Below, one piece after another: positions 9,002 through 19,620 of a DNA stretch of 34,044 nucleotides. This DNA is from Granulicella sp. GTDB taxonomy: Bacteria; Acidobacteriota; Terriglobia; Terriglobales; Acidobacteriaceae. Each line of letters starts with the position of its first letter. Positions within the stretch are counted from its first letter, which is position 1. Under the pieces are notes generated by a model. It made no database searches and was not told the origin of the DNA. It was given only the letters and a program-made list of their open reading frames with translations. Location of the stretch: contig DAHXNO010000092.1 in assembly GCA_027365345.1 (NCBI GenBank), forward strand, positions 1-34,044. The letters are read 5' to 3'. The translations under genes and the position numbers were made by a program.

Positions 9002-9037
9002 TTGAAACCTCCTAGGCGACGATAGTCACCTTCACCA

Positions 9038-9066
9038 TTCTTATCCTCAAATGATACGATTGTCAA
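9038..9066 (-). promoter_or_regulatory. Sigma-70-like promoter of the TonB-domain gene
   Basis: On the minus strand TTGACA (9061-9066) is followed by 17 bp and TAAGAA (9038-9043). Transcription would start near 9031, giving a leader of about 30 bases with AGGAGG at 9008-9013. It is embedded in an AT-rich stretch that contrasts with its surroundings. Confidence 0.7.
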
Positions 9067-9367
9067 TATAAAAATGTAAGCCGATGATTTTGCATATTTT
9101 ATTTTTTCCGCAAGAGCCGATTTTTTATGAGGCATGCAAAACTTCGCTGTTTGCGATTCTCTGCCGACTGGGCCGGGGTCGGTGGTTTGAGGCCGGGATT
9201 TGGGCGCAGCCCTGGAGCATCCTGAGTTTGAGTTGGGAGCGTGAGGCGGGCGTCGGCGGGCCGGAGGAGCGGCGCGGAGGGAGGGTCTCGGGACGGTGTG
9301 GGTGCCGGGCTGTAGAGGTCGTTCAAGAGCGAATGGTTTTAGGCAGGAGGTAGCGAGGGCACGCAAG
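9067..9367. other. Non-coding region between TonB-domain gene and thiC
   Basis: About 300 bp without a credible gene. The first 70 bp are AT-rich with runs of T (9100-9130); the rest is GC-rich and shows nothing recognisable. Confidence 0.4.
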
Positions 9368-9394
9368 AAGGGCGAGCCGAAGCGGCTCGCCCTT
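9368..9394 (-). terminator. Terminator hairpin of thiC
   Basis: Perfect 11-bp stem: AAGGGCGAGCC (9368-9378), loop GAAGC, GGCTCGCCCTT (9384-9394), 30 bp beyond the thiC stop on the minus strand. Same core as the metK terminator at 8448-8478, differing at one loop base and at the outermost pairs. Confidence 0.7.
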
Positions 9395-9423
9395 GGTTGC
9401 GTGAGATGGCTTGTTTTGATGGT

Positions 9424-11334
<1,911 letters not shown>

Positions 11335-11361
11335 GCGGAAGACAAGCAGGCTGCGCCTGAA

Positions 11362-11440
11362 ACCTTCCCACGCCGGCACGATCCGGATCGGGTTCAAAGG
11401 GTATCTCTCAGCCGTACACGCGGTAGGGCACCCCTGGTTC
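11362..11440 (-). ncRNA. TPP riboswitch (THI element)
   Basis: Read on the minus strand the region begins with CAGGGGTGCC, continues with ACGGCTGAGAGATACCC, and later has TGAACCCGATCCGGATCG followed by TGCCGGCGTGGGAAGG. These are the conserved blocks of the thiamine pyrophosphate aptamer: GGGGTGCC, CTGAGA, and the GATCTGGATAATGCCAGCG-like and GGGAA segments. It is placed between a promoter at 11450-11478 and thiC, and binding of TPP should reduce ThiC synthesis. Confidence 0.95.
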
Positions 11441-11449
11441 ACTGTTGCG

Positions 11450-11478
11450 ATTACAGCATGATTTGGCGTCGGCGGCAA
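11450..11478 (-). promoter_or_regulatory. Promoter of the thiC riboswitch transcript
   Basis: On the minus strand TTGCCG (11473-11478) is followed by exactly 17 bp and TGTAAT (11450-11455). Transcription would begin near 11443, immediately before the TPP aptamer, which supports the call. Confidence 0.55.
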
Positions 11479-11540
11479 GGTTACAGGTGTTGCAGTTGGG
11501 GCGGATCCCGCTCAAGCGGACAGCCGGGCGAGGGGGAGAA

Positions 11541-13031
11541 TTACTCGGCTTGCGTGGCGGTGGGCGTGGCGGCGTTGTGGGCCGCGGCAGCGGTGGGGGC
11601 GGGGCTGGGGGCACGTTCTCCTGCTGACAGGGTGGTCCAGGGGCCGGCCTTCATGTCATGCAGGATGGGCTTCTCCCAGTCGAACTGGGGATGGGCCTTG
11701 AAGAAGGGAGCGGCGAGGAAATCTTCTCCGCAAGGATGGCCGGCGCGACCGATGAAGGTCATGCGGGCGGCCAGGTCCGAGTCGGTGACCTTGCCGGTGA
11801 CGGAGCCGCCAGGGTTGAAGGGCGGAGCGTCCCAGACGGGTTCGCCGCGGGCGGAGGTCTCCTCATGTCCGCAAAGGCTTCTGACGCCGGGGTTGATGCG
11901 GTTTTCAAATACGTCCAGATGGTCAGAGAGGTAGGCCTGAGCCAAGGTGGTATCGAGCTTGCCGTAGTACTGCTTCATGAACTGCAGCGCCCGTTTGTGG
12001 CGCGCATTCATGGAGCTTTGCGGGTCATTGGGATTGAAGCCGGGAGTATCGTCGCGAATGACGAGCGGATTCTGGGCGAAGTTGGTGCTGACGAAGAAGC
12101 CATCCTTTTTGACCGTGAGCGGCGTGTGGTGCAGGCCCAGTTCCAGGTAGGCGATCTCGCCGGTCTTGCGGTCTCCGATGAGCCAGGTGTTGGCGTAACC
12201 GCCGTTATTGCCCTTGCGCATGATGGCGGCGTACTGCGGGATGGAACTGGCGTACTGCATGGCCTTGCGCGAACGATCGAACTCAGCGATTCCGTGCACG
12301 TTGAAACCTTTGGCCATGGGCAGGGTGGTCTCTGTAATCATGAGCCCGGAGGAGTTGATGCCGAAGTCGTCTTCGCTGGTGATCATCCCGGGGCTGCCAT
12401 CCATGAAGATGCGATAGCCGTGCTGGGGCACGATGTCAAAGGCGACGGTCCAGCGCTCGCCCTCCGCGTAGGGTGACCAGTTGCTGTGAGCGATGACGAT
12501 CTTTCCGTCCCGGGTGGCGGAGCCGGTGGCGATAAAGGCGCTGCACTTGCCGGGCGCCACGGCGGCGCGGGGGACGGGCTTGCCCTCTTTGGCGTCGACC
12601 ATGGGCAGGTAGTAGCCGGTGAGTTCCTGATCGCCATTGAGTGCCACCACATCCCACAGATCGAGCTTTGAACCCTGGGCTTTGAGCCCTGCGGCGATCC
12701 CTTTGAGTTCCTGCTGGTACTCCAGATCGAGGTTTGGCCAAAGGACATTCTTGGCAGCCTGGCGGAAGAACTGCCAGGGCCTCTTATCGAGGTGGACAGC
12801 TTCGACGGCATAGACGTGGACATTGTCTTCGATCTCCCGCGCAAGCAGGTATCCGTGCTGAAAGCCGATCTGCGCAGGCGTTCCCTGCAAGTGGACGTAG
12901 GTCCAGCCGTCTTGATGAAACTTGTAGGCTCCTTGCAGGCGCGCGTCCGGGGCAGGAGACGGCGTGGTGGGCGTAGCTGCTGTGGCGGCGAGCGGGGAGA
13001 GCGCAAAGAAGAGCACGGCGGCGAGACGCAT
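11541..13031 (-). CDS. Secreted C45-type autoproteolytic hydrolase (phospholipase B-like)
   Basis: A 496-residue protein with an N-terminal signal peptide (MRLAAVLFFALSPLAATAA) and an N-terminal-nucleophile hydrolase fold of the C45 acyltransferase/phospholipase B-like group. Members mature by self-cleavage before a Cys that then acts as nucleophile. Here APGKCSAFIATGSATRDGK places the candidate nucleophile at Cys163, followed by IVIAHSNWSPY. Further family-like stretches are GFQHGYLLA near residue 57, SPGMITSEDDFGINSSGL and GIAEFDRSRKAMQYA. The C-terminus ends in an Ala/Pro/Thr-rich tail, possibly disordered. The substrate (amide, beta-lactam, lipid) cannot be read from sequence. The start is supported by GGAG before ATG 13031. 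It lies upstream of thiC on the same strand but thiC has its own promoter. Confidence 0.82.
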   Translation of the reverse strand: MRLAAVLFFALSPLAATAATPTTPSPAPDARLQGAYKFHQDGWTYVHLQGTPAQIGFQHGYLLAREIEDNVHVYAVEAVHLDKRPWQFFRQAAKNVLWPNLDLEYQQELKGIAAGLKAQGSKLDLWDVVALNGDQELTGYYLPMVDAKEGKPVPRAAVAPGKCSAFIATGSATRDGKIVIAHSNWSPYAEGERWTVAFDIVPQHGYRIFMDGSPGMITSEDDFGINSSGLMITETTLPMAKGFNVHGIAEFDRSRKAMQYASSIPQYAAIMRKGNNGGYANTWLIGDRKTGEIAYLELGLHHTPLTVKKDGFFVSTNFAQNPLVIRDDTPGFNPNDPQSSMNARHKRALQFMKQYYGKLDTTLAQAYLSDHLDVFENRINPGVRSLCGHEETSARGEPVWDAPPFNPGGSVTGKVTDSDLAARMTFIGRAGHPCGEDFLAAPFFKAHPQFDWEKPILHDMKAGPWTTLSAGERAPSPAPTAAAAHNAATPTATQAE

Positions 13032-13365
13032 ATCGGTTGCTCCGGATGATGGATTGGCGCGGACGAGGCGGCGAGTTCCATCAGGTTAGCACCCTTGGCA
13101 CAGGTGACGGTGAAGACTGCGAAGAGATTTGGAGTCCTCGGAAGCGGGCCGAGGCGGACGGCTGCAATGCGTTGGCTCTATGCGGTATGGTTGCGAAAGG
13201 GATGGGGAGGCGTCCCGATGGGGGTTGCCACGCGCCGTGGGCGGAGTGGCGGCACGTGGCGCAGCGGAGTTTGAGGGTGGGCTTGCCGGAGAGTGTGGGC
13301 TTCATGGGCGGTTGTTCTGGATGGCTCCGGCCGGGGCACGCGGCCTCGGCTAAAATTATGCTTCT
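13032..13365. other. Divergent promoter region, hydrolase / CLC channel
   Basis: 334 bp between divergent genes, no credible gene. TAAAAT at 13351-13356 ends nine bases before the CLC start codon and could be its -10 element, which would make that message nearly leaderless; no Shine-Dalgarno is present there. Nothing else is recognised. Confidence 0.4.
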
Positions 13366-14724
13366 ATGCAGAGATCCGTCGTCGGGAACAGCGAGGCAAT
13401 CCCCACCACACTGGCGAGCCCCGGGGCGATGCGATTCTGGCTGGCGGTGTGTCTGGTTGGGGTTACCACAGGTTTGGGCGCCGCTGCCCTGACGCGACTG
13501 CTGGAGGTGGTGCAGAGCCTGGTATGGCATGGTTCCGGGACAAACATACTGGCGGCGGCGCGTGCGGCCGCTGCGCCGCGGCACATTGTGGTTCTGCTTG
13601 CCGCTGCGGTCCTGATCGGGGTTGGGCAACTTGTTCTGAGACGACTCTCCAGCGGTAACGGCATCGATACGACTGCGGCGATCTGGTTCCACGCCGGCCG
13701 GATGCCGACCTGGCGGACGCTTGGCAGTGCGGTGCTCTCCATCTTTGCTGTAGCGATGGGCGCATCCATGGGGCGCGAGGGCGCGCCCAAGCAGGCAGGA
13801 GCGGTTTTTGCGAATCTTTTCTCTGATACGGGAAGGCTCTCCGATGAGCAGCGGCAGCTTCTGGTGGCCTGCGGCGCCGGCGCAGGGATGGGAGCGGCTT
13901 ATGGGGTTCCGTTGGGCGGCGCTGTTTTTGCGCTGGAAGTGATGCGTGGAAAACTCGCGTTGCGCTATGTTTTGCCGGCGCTGCTGGCTTCGCTGATTGC
14001 GACCGGAGTTTCATGGCTGGCTTTGCCGAATGCACCGACTTACGTGATTCCCTCGTTTCCGGTTTCGGCCTCGGTGCTGGTGTGGGCGGTTGTGGCAGCG
14101 CCGATCTTCGCATTCGCTTCCATCGTTTATATCCGGCTGATTCGTTGGGCAGATAAGGGCAAGCCGAGCGGATGGCAGCGATTTATCGCCCCTGCGGTTG
14201 TGCTCGGGTTGCTGGGGGTGGTCTCCATCCAATATCCGGAGTTGCTGGGCAACGGCAAGGATCTTTCGCAACTGCTCTTTGCCAGCCCGGTGGGACTGGG
14301 GCTGGTGATGGCGCTGCTGGTGCTGAAGCCGTTGGCCACGGTGATGTGCATGCGCAGCGGCGTGCCGGGGGGCTTATTCACGCCATCCCTGACCTTTGGG
14401 GCGCTGCTGGGCGCCGCGGTGGGCCATGCGTGGCTTGCATTGTGGCCGGGCGCGCCTGTGGGGTTGTTCGCACTGCTGGGCGCCGGGGCCGTTCTGTCAG
14501 CCACCACACAGGGGCCTATCTCGGCTGTGGTGCTGGTTGTAGAGCTTACCGGCAGGGACAGATCCTTTATTTTGCCGCTGCTGCTGATTGCTACCCTCTC
14601 AGCACTGATTGCGCGTTCGGTTGAACCTCGCTCGATTTACGATGCGCGCCTGAGCGACGAAGAGATAGCGTCAAGACAAAAGATGCGCGAGCAGGAATTG
14701 AACCCTTTGCTACTTCCTACATGA
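13366..14724 (+). CDS. CLC family chloride channel/transporter
   Basis: Membrane protein of 452 residues with about 11 hydrophobic segments and the CLC selectivity-filter motifs: MGASMGREGAP with the gating glutamate at Glu138, and GVPGGLFTPSLTFGALLG, the GxFxP motif, in the second half. The first motif (GSGIP in the E. coli exchanger) is not conserved here; the matching region reads SSGNGID. The second motif has GREGAP instead of GREGP. There is no cytosolic CBS domain pair, so it is the short prokaryotic form. Whether it is a proton-coupled exchanger or a channel cannot be decided; the proton-side glutamate was not located. ATG 13366 has no Shine-Dalgarno. Confidence 0.9.
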   Translation: MQRSVVGNSEAIPTTLASPGAMRFWLAVCLVGVTTGLGAAALTRLLEVVQSLVWHGSGTNILAAARAAAAPRHIVVLLAAAVLIGVGQLVLRRLSSGNGIDTTAAIWFHAGRMPTWRTLGSAVLSIFAVAMGASMGREGAPKQAGAVFANLFSDTGRLSDEQRQLLVACGAGAGMGAAYGVPLGGAVFALEVMRGKLALRYVLPALLASLIATGVSWLALPNAPTYVIPSFPVSASVLVWAVVAAPIFAFASIVYIRLIRWADKGKPSGWQRFIAPAVVLGLLGVVSIQYPELLGNGKDLSQLLFASPVGLGLVMALLVLKPLATVMCMRSGVPGGLFTPSLTFGALLGAAVGHAWLALWPGAPVGLFALLGAGAVLSATTQGPISAVVLVVELTGRDRSFILPLLLIATLSALIARSVEPRSIYDARLSDEEIASRQKMREQELNPLLLPT

Positions 14725-14795
14725 GATTGATTTGATTTAGCTGGATCAGTAAAGTTGGCCCCATTGTTACGCCTGTCTGGTGGGCGCGGCCTGCT

Positions 14796-15081
14796 TCAGG
14801 CCTGCTTCAAATGGGGGAGCAGGCCAACTTGAATTTGCTTGCGCTGCTTTATCTGCCACAGGGGGTGCGGGGCCTGCATTCCGAGCCAGACTTCGGGCGT
14901 GGACGCGCCAAGAGCGCGGACAAGTGACACGCCCATCTCTGGCGACACGGCGGCTTTGCGGTTCAGGACGCGCTATAGCGTGACCTGGCCTGCGCCCAGG
15001 TGCTGCGCGAGCCAGAAACCTGGGCTCGCCCAAATCTTCCCGGATCGCCAAGCCGGAAGGTGGGGGATTGTGAGCACGCAT
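14796..15081 (-). pseudogene. Decayed HigA-like antitoxin gene
   Basis: The reading frame starting at 15081 gives NPPPSGLAIREDLGEP, which matches the start of HigA-type addiction antitoxins (NPPHPGxxLRExxxEP). The homology then shifts frame: QHLGAGQVTL, an in-frame TAG, RVLNRKAAVSPEMGVSLVRA, LGASTPEVWLGMQ and HPLWQ follow in another frame and match the rest of a HigA helix-turn-helix (normally RxLNGxRxISPEMALRLxxALGxSPExWLNLQ). Thus there is at least one frameshift and one nonsense codon. No HigB toxin is present: the outer-membrane protein gene begins 38 bp away. Homology is judged from memory of the family. Confidence 0.65.
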
Positions 15082-15119
15082 GATGCTCTGCTCTTTCAGC
15101 AGCGCATCTCCGAGGCGGA

Positions 15120-15821
15120 TCAGAACTGGAAGAAGATGCCGATCATGGGTTCGGCGCTGTGAGTGAAGGCGTTCGTCGAGTGGAAGGCAGTGGCGACGTC
15201 AGGAGCTTTGTAAAGATTGCCGCGGTATTGCAGGCGAAGGCCAAGATGCGGAAGGACGGTCCAATCGAGGCCGGCTCCATAGACAAAGACGCCCTGCATC
15301 GATGTTCTGGTAGATGCAGTGGTTGTGGTGGCGGTAGAGAGAGCAGGACAGGCCGTTGTGCACACAGGGCTGGTGATGGTAGTGATTGTGCCGGCGCTGG
15401 GCACGGTGAGCAGCAGGCCCCCGCCGGCCAGAACGAAGGGCCGGAGGGTTGCTACCTTGAGCGAGGCCAGCCAATCGCCCGTAATCTCATGGGCATTGGC
15501 TGAGATTGCGGCAGTGGAGGTGGAACTGGAGCAATCAAAAACCGGGCAGCCGGGGGTGTAAGGGGAGAGATTGGAGAGCCCCTGGTTGGCGCGATTGTAT
15601 GCGTAGGTGACTTCAAAGCCGACGAGGGGATTGGTGATGTGGCGAAGCTCAAAGAGGCCGCCAGCAGCGTTGGCCGGACTCTGTTGGGTGTTGTTGCCTG
15701 AGGTGGACCCCTGGAATGCGCCGTAAAGGCTGGCGGCTACGGTGGTCTGCGCGGGTGTAGCGGAGCTGCAAACGGAAAGCCCTGCCAAGACGAGCGCGAT
15801 TTTGATCCATGCAACTTTCAT
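15120..15821 (-). CDS. Small outer-membrane beta-barrel protein
   Basis: A 233-residue exported protein. Residues 1-24 form a signal peptide (KIALVLAGLSVCSSATPAQ). The mature part alternates polar and hydrophobic residues in strand-like stretches (GLFELRHITNPLVGFEVTYA, LRPFVLAGGGLLLTV, GLDWTVLPHLGLRLQYRG) and ends in IGIFFQF; a terminal Phe after alternating hydrophobics is typical for barrels inserted by the BAM machinery. A central Thr/Ser/Ala-rich segment with four Cys may be an external loop. It resembles the OmpA-like/opacity-type beta-barrel domain proteins common in acidobacteria. No clear Shine-Dalgarno at ATG 15821. Function unknown. Confidence 0.75.
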   Translation of the reverse strand: MKVAWIKIALVLAGLSVCSSATPAQTTVAASLYGAFQGSTSGNNTQQSPANAAGGLFELRHITNPLVGFEVTYAYNRANQGLSNLSPYTPGCPVFDCSSSTSTAAISANAHEITGDWLASLKVATLRPFVLAGGGLLLTVPSAGTITTITSPVCTTACPALSTATTTTASTRTSMQGVFVYGAGLDWTVLPHLGLRLQYRGNLYKAPDVATAFHSTNAFTHSAEPMIGIFFQF

Positions 15822-16892
15822 CCGGGCCGCCTGCGATGCTTGAGTGATGGGCCGATAGGAGTTGTCCTCCGCCTGGGTGCGGCTTGAGGTTCAGTGTATC
15901 GCTGCGAGGGCAGCACGTACGGCGCTTCCACGTGCTACAGCTCTTTTGCTGCTGTAGCTGGATGCTGGAGATGACTGTGTGGCGGCGAAGCGGTGAGCAT
16001 GCGAGGGCTGGGCGATGTTCCCGGCGACGACGATATTCGGCATGACGCCTTGCGTCAGCGGCAGTACAATTAGCTCGAACCCGGACTTAAAAGAGGAGGT
16101 TGTTCCAGCTCGAACGGCTTTAGTTTCGAGGATGGCAGATTTCCGGTGGCTGGGTTTCAGTGGCTGGGTCCGACCGGTTGGCCTGGGTGCTCCGCGGAGT
16201 GGACATGAGATGGGTCCGCGTCCTGGCCTTGGGCGTTGACTTGCACACGCGTCCGCAGGAAGCAGATTGCAGAACTGCTCATCTGCTTATCTGCAATAAA
16301 AAATTGGGATTGGACGCGGGAAGATCGGTTCGAGATGCTGGTGACAGGAGAGGCTGCACGGCAGGAGGACCATGGGTGTGGAAGAGAGAGGCTGAGCGAC
16401 TGCCTAGCGGATCCGGTCTGTTTTCGCCTGGCGAGCAGCAGACCTTGGTGGTTCCGTTGCTGTTGTTCGGTCGGCTTGTCTCTCCTGTGTTTCCGCGTGT
16501 GGGTACAACCGTCTGGACTCCGTACACAGCGCCCGCTGCCCCCCCCGGGCGCAGGGGCGACGCGGAGGTGGCTGTGGCCCGTTGTTGGAGGGTGGATGAC
16601 CGCATGAGAGGAGTCCAGCATTTGCCTGCGATCCATTCTGCGCGGGTTGGATCTGCCAAGCGCGCCGCATTGGTCGGGCGGATTCTGACGGATCTGTTGG
16701 GCCTGATCGGCTCCGTTGAGCCAGTTCCGTTGACCGCAGCAGCGTTCTGGAGTGGGTACGAGTGAGATCTTTGGGGCAGAGCGCGCTACGACTGCGCCCG
16801 GGGCGAAGGAGAAGATAGAGGGTTGCGTGCGGGCGTTTACCCGAGTTGCCGGTGGCTTGCACGCGGGTTGGAGCTGGAAGAGGAGGAATCGC
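15822..16892. other. Long region without a convincing gene
   Basis: About 1.07 kb between the divergent barrel-protein and oxidase genes. Open frames here (for example plus 16160-16765) show no recognisable domain and atypical composition. Visible items: two overlapping inverted repeats at 15912-15958, an AGAGGAGG at 16090-16097 not followed by a useful start codon, an AT-rich patch around 16290-16310, and a purine-rich leader just before 16893. It probably holds the promoters of both flanking genes and perhaps decayed coding DNA. Confidence 0.4.
15912..15958. repeat. Two mutually exclusive inverted repeats
   Basis: AGCACGT (15912-15918) pairs with ACGTGCT (15930-15936), and GCTACAGC (15934-15941) pairs with GCTGTAGC (15951-15958). 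The stems share bases 15934-15936, so both cannot be complete at once. They lie about 90-140 bp upstream of the barrel-protein gene, in its leader or promoter. Confidence 0.4.
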
Positions 16893-18470
16893 ATGAATTA
16901 TCCCGTTTGGGACGTCAGCTTTGGCGCCGGTCTGCTGATCGCCATGGTGGCTACGCTGCATGTGTTTGTCTCTCACTTTGCGGTGGGTGGCGGGTTGTTT
17001 CTGGTATTGACGGAGCACCGCGCACGGCGCAGGGGCGACACCGAGCTCCTTGCCTGGCTGAAGCGCCACACGCGGTTTTTTGTGCTGGTGACGGTGGTGT
17101 TTGGCGCGATCAGTGGGGTGGGCATCTGGTTCACGATTGGGCTGATCAGCCCGACGGCGACCAGCGATCTGATCCATATCTTCGTCTGGGGCTGGGCGAT
17201 TGAGTGGATCTTCTTCTGCCTGGAGATCGCCTCTGCGCTGCTCTATTACTACGGCTGGGACAAGCTGAGCCCCGCCCGCCATATGGAGTTCGGCTGGATT
17301 TATTTCATCAGCTCCTATCTGAGCCTGGTGATCATCAATGGCATTATCACCTTTATGCTGACCTCTGGCGCGTGGCCGGAGAACCACAACTTCTGGAGGG
17401 GATTTTTCAATCCCACCTATCTTCCTTCGCTGGTGTTCCGCACGGCGATCTGCCTGGCGCTGGCCGGGGTGTATGCGCTGATCACGGCCAGCGTGCAGAA
17501 AGACAAGGCGCTGCGAGCGCGCATTGTGCGCTGGAGCGCGCTGTGGACCATCCCCTCGCTTGCCGTGCTGCCGGCGTGCGGCTGGTGGTATATCCGTTCC
17601 ATTCCTCCTTACGTGTGGCAGAACGCCCGGGGCATGATGCCCACGGCGAGCCGTTTCGCCGGGTTTGCCTGGGTGCTGCTGATTGTGGTGTTTGTGCTGG
17701 CGCTGCTCACGCTGGTGCGGCCGGCGAAGATTCACCTGGCCTTTAGCCTGCTGGTGGCCGTGGTCGCCTTTGGCGCGATGGCCTCCTTCGAGTTTGTGCG
17801 AGAGTCCATCCGGCTGCCCTATGTGATCTCCAACTACCTGTACGCCAACTCACTCTACGCGGCGACGATACCGGGGGATGGCGGCTTCAGCCTGGCTGAG
17901 GTGCAGGCGGCGGGGATTCTGCCCAGTGCGAAGTGGGTGAGCATCCACAGCATAACGCCGACGAACCAGCTTGCGGCCGGGCAACAGATCTTCCGCGTCT
18001 CCTGCGAGAGCTGCCATACGGAGAACTCCTACCGCGGACTCGCCCCGGCCATTGTGCAGCACCAGTGGGATCTTGCGAAGATCACGGTGTTGATTGGTGG
18101 TATTAATTTTATGCACAACGGCGTGATGCCGCCCTTCGCCGGGAGCAGCGAGGAGAGGGCCGCGCTGGCCGCTTACCTGCACTCCCTGGCTCCGGTGTCA
18201 ACGCAGGCTACGGAATCGATCACCGATGGCAAGGCGGTGTTTCAGCATAACTGCATGATGTGCCACGAGGTGAGCGCTACCGACCCGCTGTTTGTGAATC
18301 TGGACAAAGATCCGAAGACCGCGGCCGATTCGCTGAAGGATCTTACCACGATCTTTCCGCTTATGCCCGACCTGAAGCTCACCGCGGAGCAGCGCACCAA
18401 CCTGGTTGGGTGGATCAACACCCAGCGCCGCGGGATGAACTTCTCCGCTGCCGCGCAAGGAGGCAATTAA
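16893..18470 (+). CDS. Cytochrome bd-like oxidase subunit I with two c-type haem motifs
   Basis: A 525-residue membrane protein. Residues 1-340 hold about nine hydrophobic segments; the N-terminal part has the CydA-like layout with conserved histidines (TLHVFVSHFAVGGGLFL, then KRHTRFFVLVTVVFG, IFVWGWAIEWIFFCLEIAS). The C-terminal part is a cytochrome c region with two haem-c sites, CESCH at 371-375 and CMMCH at 454-458. I recall that such fusions are known in the bd oxygen-reductase superfamily (the OR-C group), which lack the usual quinol site and may take electrons from haem c. Electron donor and reaction are inferred. The start at ATG 16893 has AGGAGG six bases upstream. One base separates its stop from the next start. 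Confidence 0.78.
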   Translation: MNYPVWDVSFGAGLLIAMVATLHVFVSHFAVGGGLFLVLTEHRARRRGDTELLAWLKRHTRFFVLVTVVFGAISGVGIWFTIGLISPTATSDLIHIFVWGWAIEWIFFCLEIASALLYYYGWDKLSPARHMEFGWIYFISSYLSLVIINGIITFMLTSGAWPENHNFWRGFFNPTYLPSLVFRTAICLALAGVYALITASVQKDKALRARIVRWSALWTIPSLAVLPACGWWYIRSIPPYVWQNARGMMPTASRFAGFAWVLLIVVFVLALLTLVRPAKIHLAFSLLVAVVAFGAMASFEFVRESIRLPYVISNYLYANSLYAATIPGDGGFSLAEVQAAGILPSAKWVSIHSITPTNQLAAGQQIFRVSCESCHTENSYRGLAPAIVQHQWDLAKITVLIGGINFMHNGVMPPFAGSSEERAALAAYLHSLAPVSTQATESITDGKAVFQHNCMMCHEVSATDPLFVNLDKDPKTAADSLKDLTTIFPLMPDLKLTAEQRTNLVGWINTQRRGMNFSAAAQGGN

Positions 18471-18471
18471 G

Positions 18472-19620
18472 ATGTTGCAGACCAATCTGGTTCCCAGTCT
18501 GGATCCGAATCCGCTACCCGCGCCCTACTGGCTGCTGAAGGCGCTGCTGATCGCGACCTTCACGTTCCACATCGTGGCGATGAATCTGATGCTTGGCGGC
18601 GGGGTGGTGGCGCTGCTGACCCGCTGGCGAGCGAAGGACCGCGAGGTGAGCAAGCGGATGTTCCATGACATTGCGAAGAAGATTCCGATTCTGCTGCCGG
18701 CCACGATCAGTCTGGGCATTGCGCCGCTGCTGTTTGTGCAGGTGCTGTACGGGCAGTTCTTTTACACCTCCTCTATCCTGATGGCGTGGCCGTGGTTCCT
18801 GGTTCTGGTGCTGCTGACGGTTGCGTACTACGGGTTCTACTACGTCTCCTACGAGAGCGGCCAAGACACGCGCCGGGCGGGCGCGGTGATGTACCTGAGC
18901 GTGCTGCTGGTGTTCCTGATCGGCTTTCTGTTCACGAACAACATCACCCTGAGCCAGACGCCGGCCCGCTGGGGCGCAAAGTACTTTGCGAGCGCCGGCG
19001 GATGGCATCTGAATCTCTCTGAGCCCACGCTGATCCCGCGCTATCTGCACTTTTTTGTCGCCGCGGTGGCCGTGGGCGGGCTGTTGCTGGTGTTTATGGC
19101 CTGGGCGAACTGGAAGCGCGATCGAGTTTACGCCGGCCAACTGCTCTCCTTTGGGGGAAAGACCTTTCTGTACGCCACGATGACCCAGTTTGTGGTGGGC
19201 ATCGTGTTTCTGTTCACGCTGCCGCTGGATAAGCGCATGTTGTTTATGGGCTCCGATCCGGTGGCTACAGGTCTGTTTCTGGTGGGCGTCGTGGGCGGGC
19301 TTGCCTCCATCTTCCTGATGTCGCATGCGGTGCAGCAGGAGAATATTCGTCTGGCCGGCATTGGGGTTCCGGCCATCACGGCCTGCGTGATCGTGGCCAT
19401 GAGCATCATGCGCGACATCCTCCGCGACGCCTACCTGAAGCCCTACTACGACCCCAGCAAGATACCCGTGCAGACGCAGACCTCTGTGCTGGCTCTGTTT
19501 CTAGGCCTGTTTGTCTGCGGCGTTGTGGTGTGGGTTGTGATGCTGTGGCGCTACGGCATGTTTGACGGCAAGGCGGCAGCCGCGCCGAAGAGTCCGGCCG
19601 GCGGCGCGCAGCCTGAGTAG
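18472..19620 (+). CDS. Cytochrome bd-like oxidase, second membrane subunit
   Basis: A 382-residue protein with roughly nine hydrophobic segments, translated from ATG 18472 one base after the preceding stop, with AAGGAGG at 18457-18463. This spacing indicates a two-gene operon and equimolar partners. Its first helices (LLIATFTFHIVAMNLMLGGG) resemble the first helix of the partner, including a His and a Gly-rich turn, so the two proteins look like distant relatives, as CydA and CydA-like subunits can be. It has no CxxCH motif and ends in an Ala/Pro-rich tail. No assembly gene (cydC, cydD, cydX) is visible nearby. Role: membrane partner in the oxidase; it is not a recognisable CydB. Confidence 0.7.
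   Translation: MLQTNLVPSLDPNPLPAPYWLLKALLIATFTFHIVAMNLMLGGGVVALLTRWRAKDREVSKRMFHDIAKKIPILLPATISLGIAPLLFVQVLYGQFFYTSSILMAWPWFLVLVLLTVAYYGFYYVSYESGQDTRRAGAVMYLSVLLVFLIGFLFTNNITLSQTPARWGAKYFASAGGWHLNLSEPTLIPRYLHFFVAAVAVGGLLLVFMAWANWKRDRVYAGQLLSFGGKTFLYATMTQFVVGIVFLFTLPLDKRMLFMGSDPVATGLFLVGVVGGLASIFLMSHAVQQENIRLAGIGVPAITACVIVAMSIMRDILRDAYLKPYYDPSKIPVQTQTSVLALFLGLFVCGVVVWVVMLWRYGMFDGKAAAAPKSPAGGAQPE

Noticed and set aside
16752-16892. Upstream extension of the oxidase subunit I gene
   Set aside because: The frame is open, but AGGAGG before ATG 16893 and the membrane helix starting right there argue for the later start.
16404-17735. 443-codon minus-strand frame opposite the oxidase gene
   Set aside because: Arg/Gln/His-rich shadow of the membrane protein gene; no motif.
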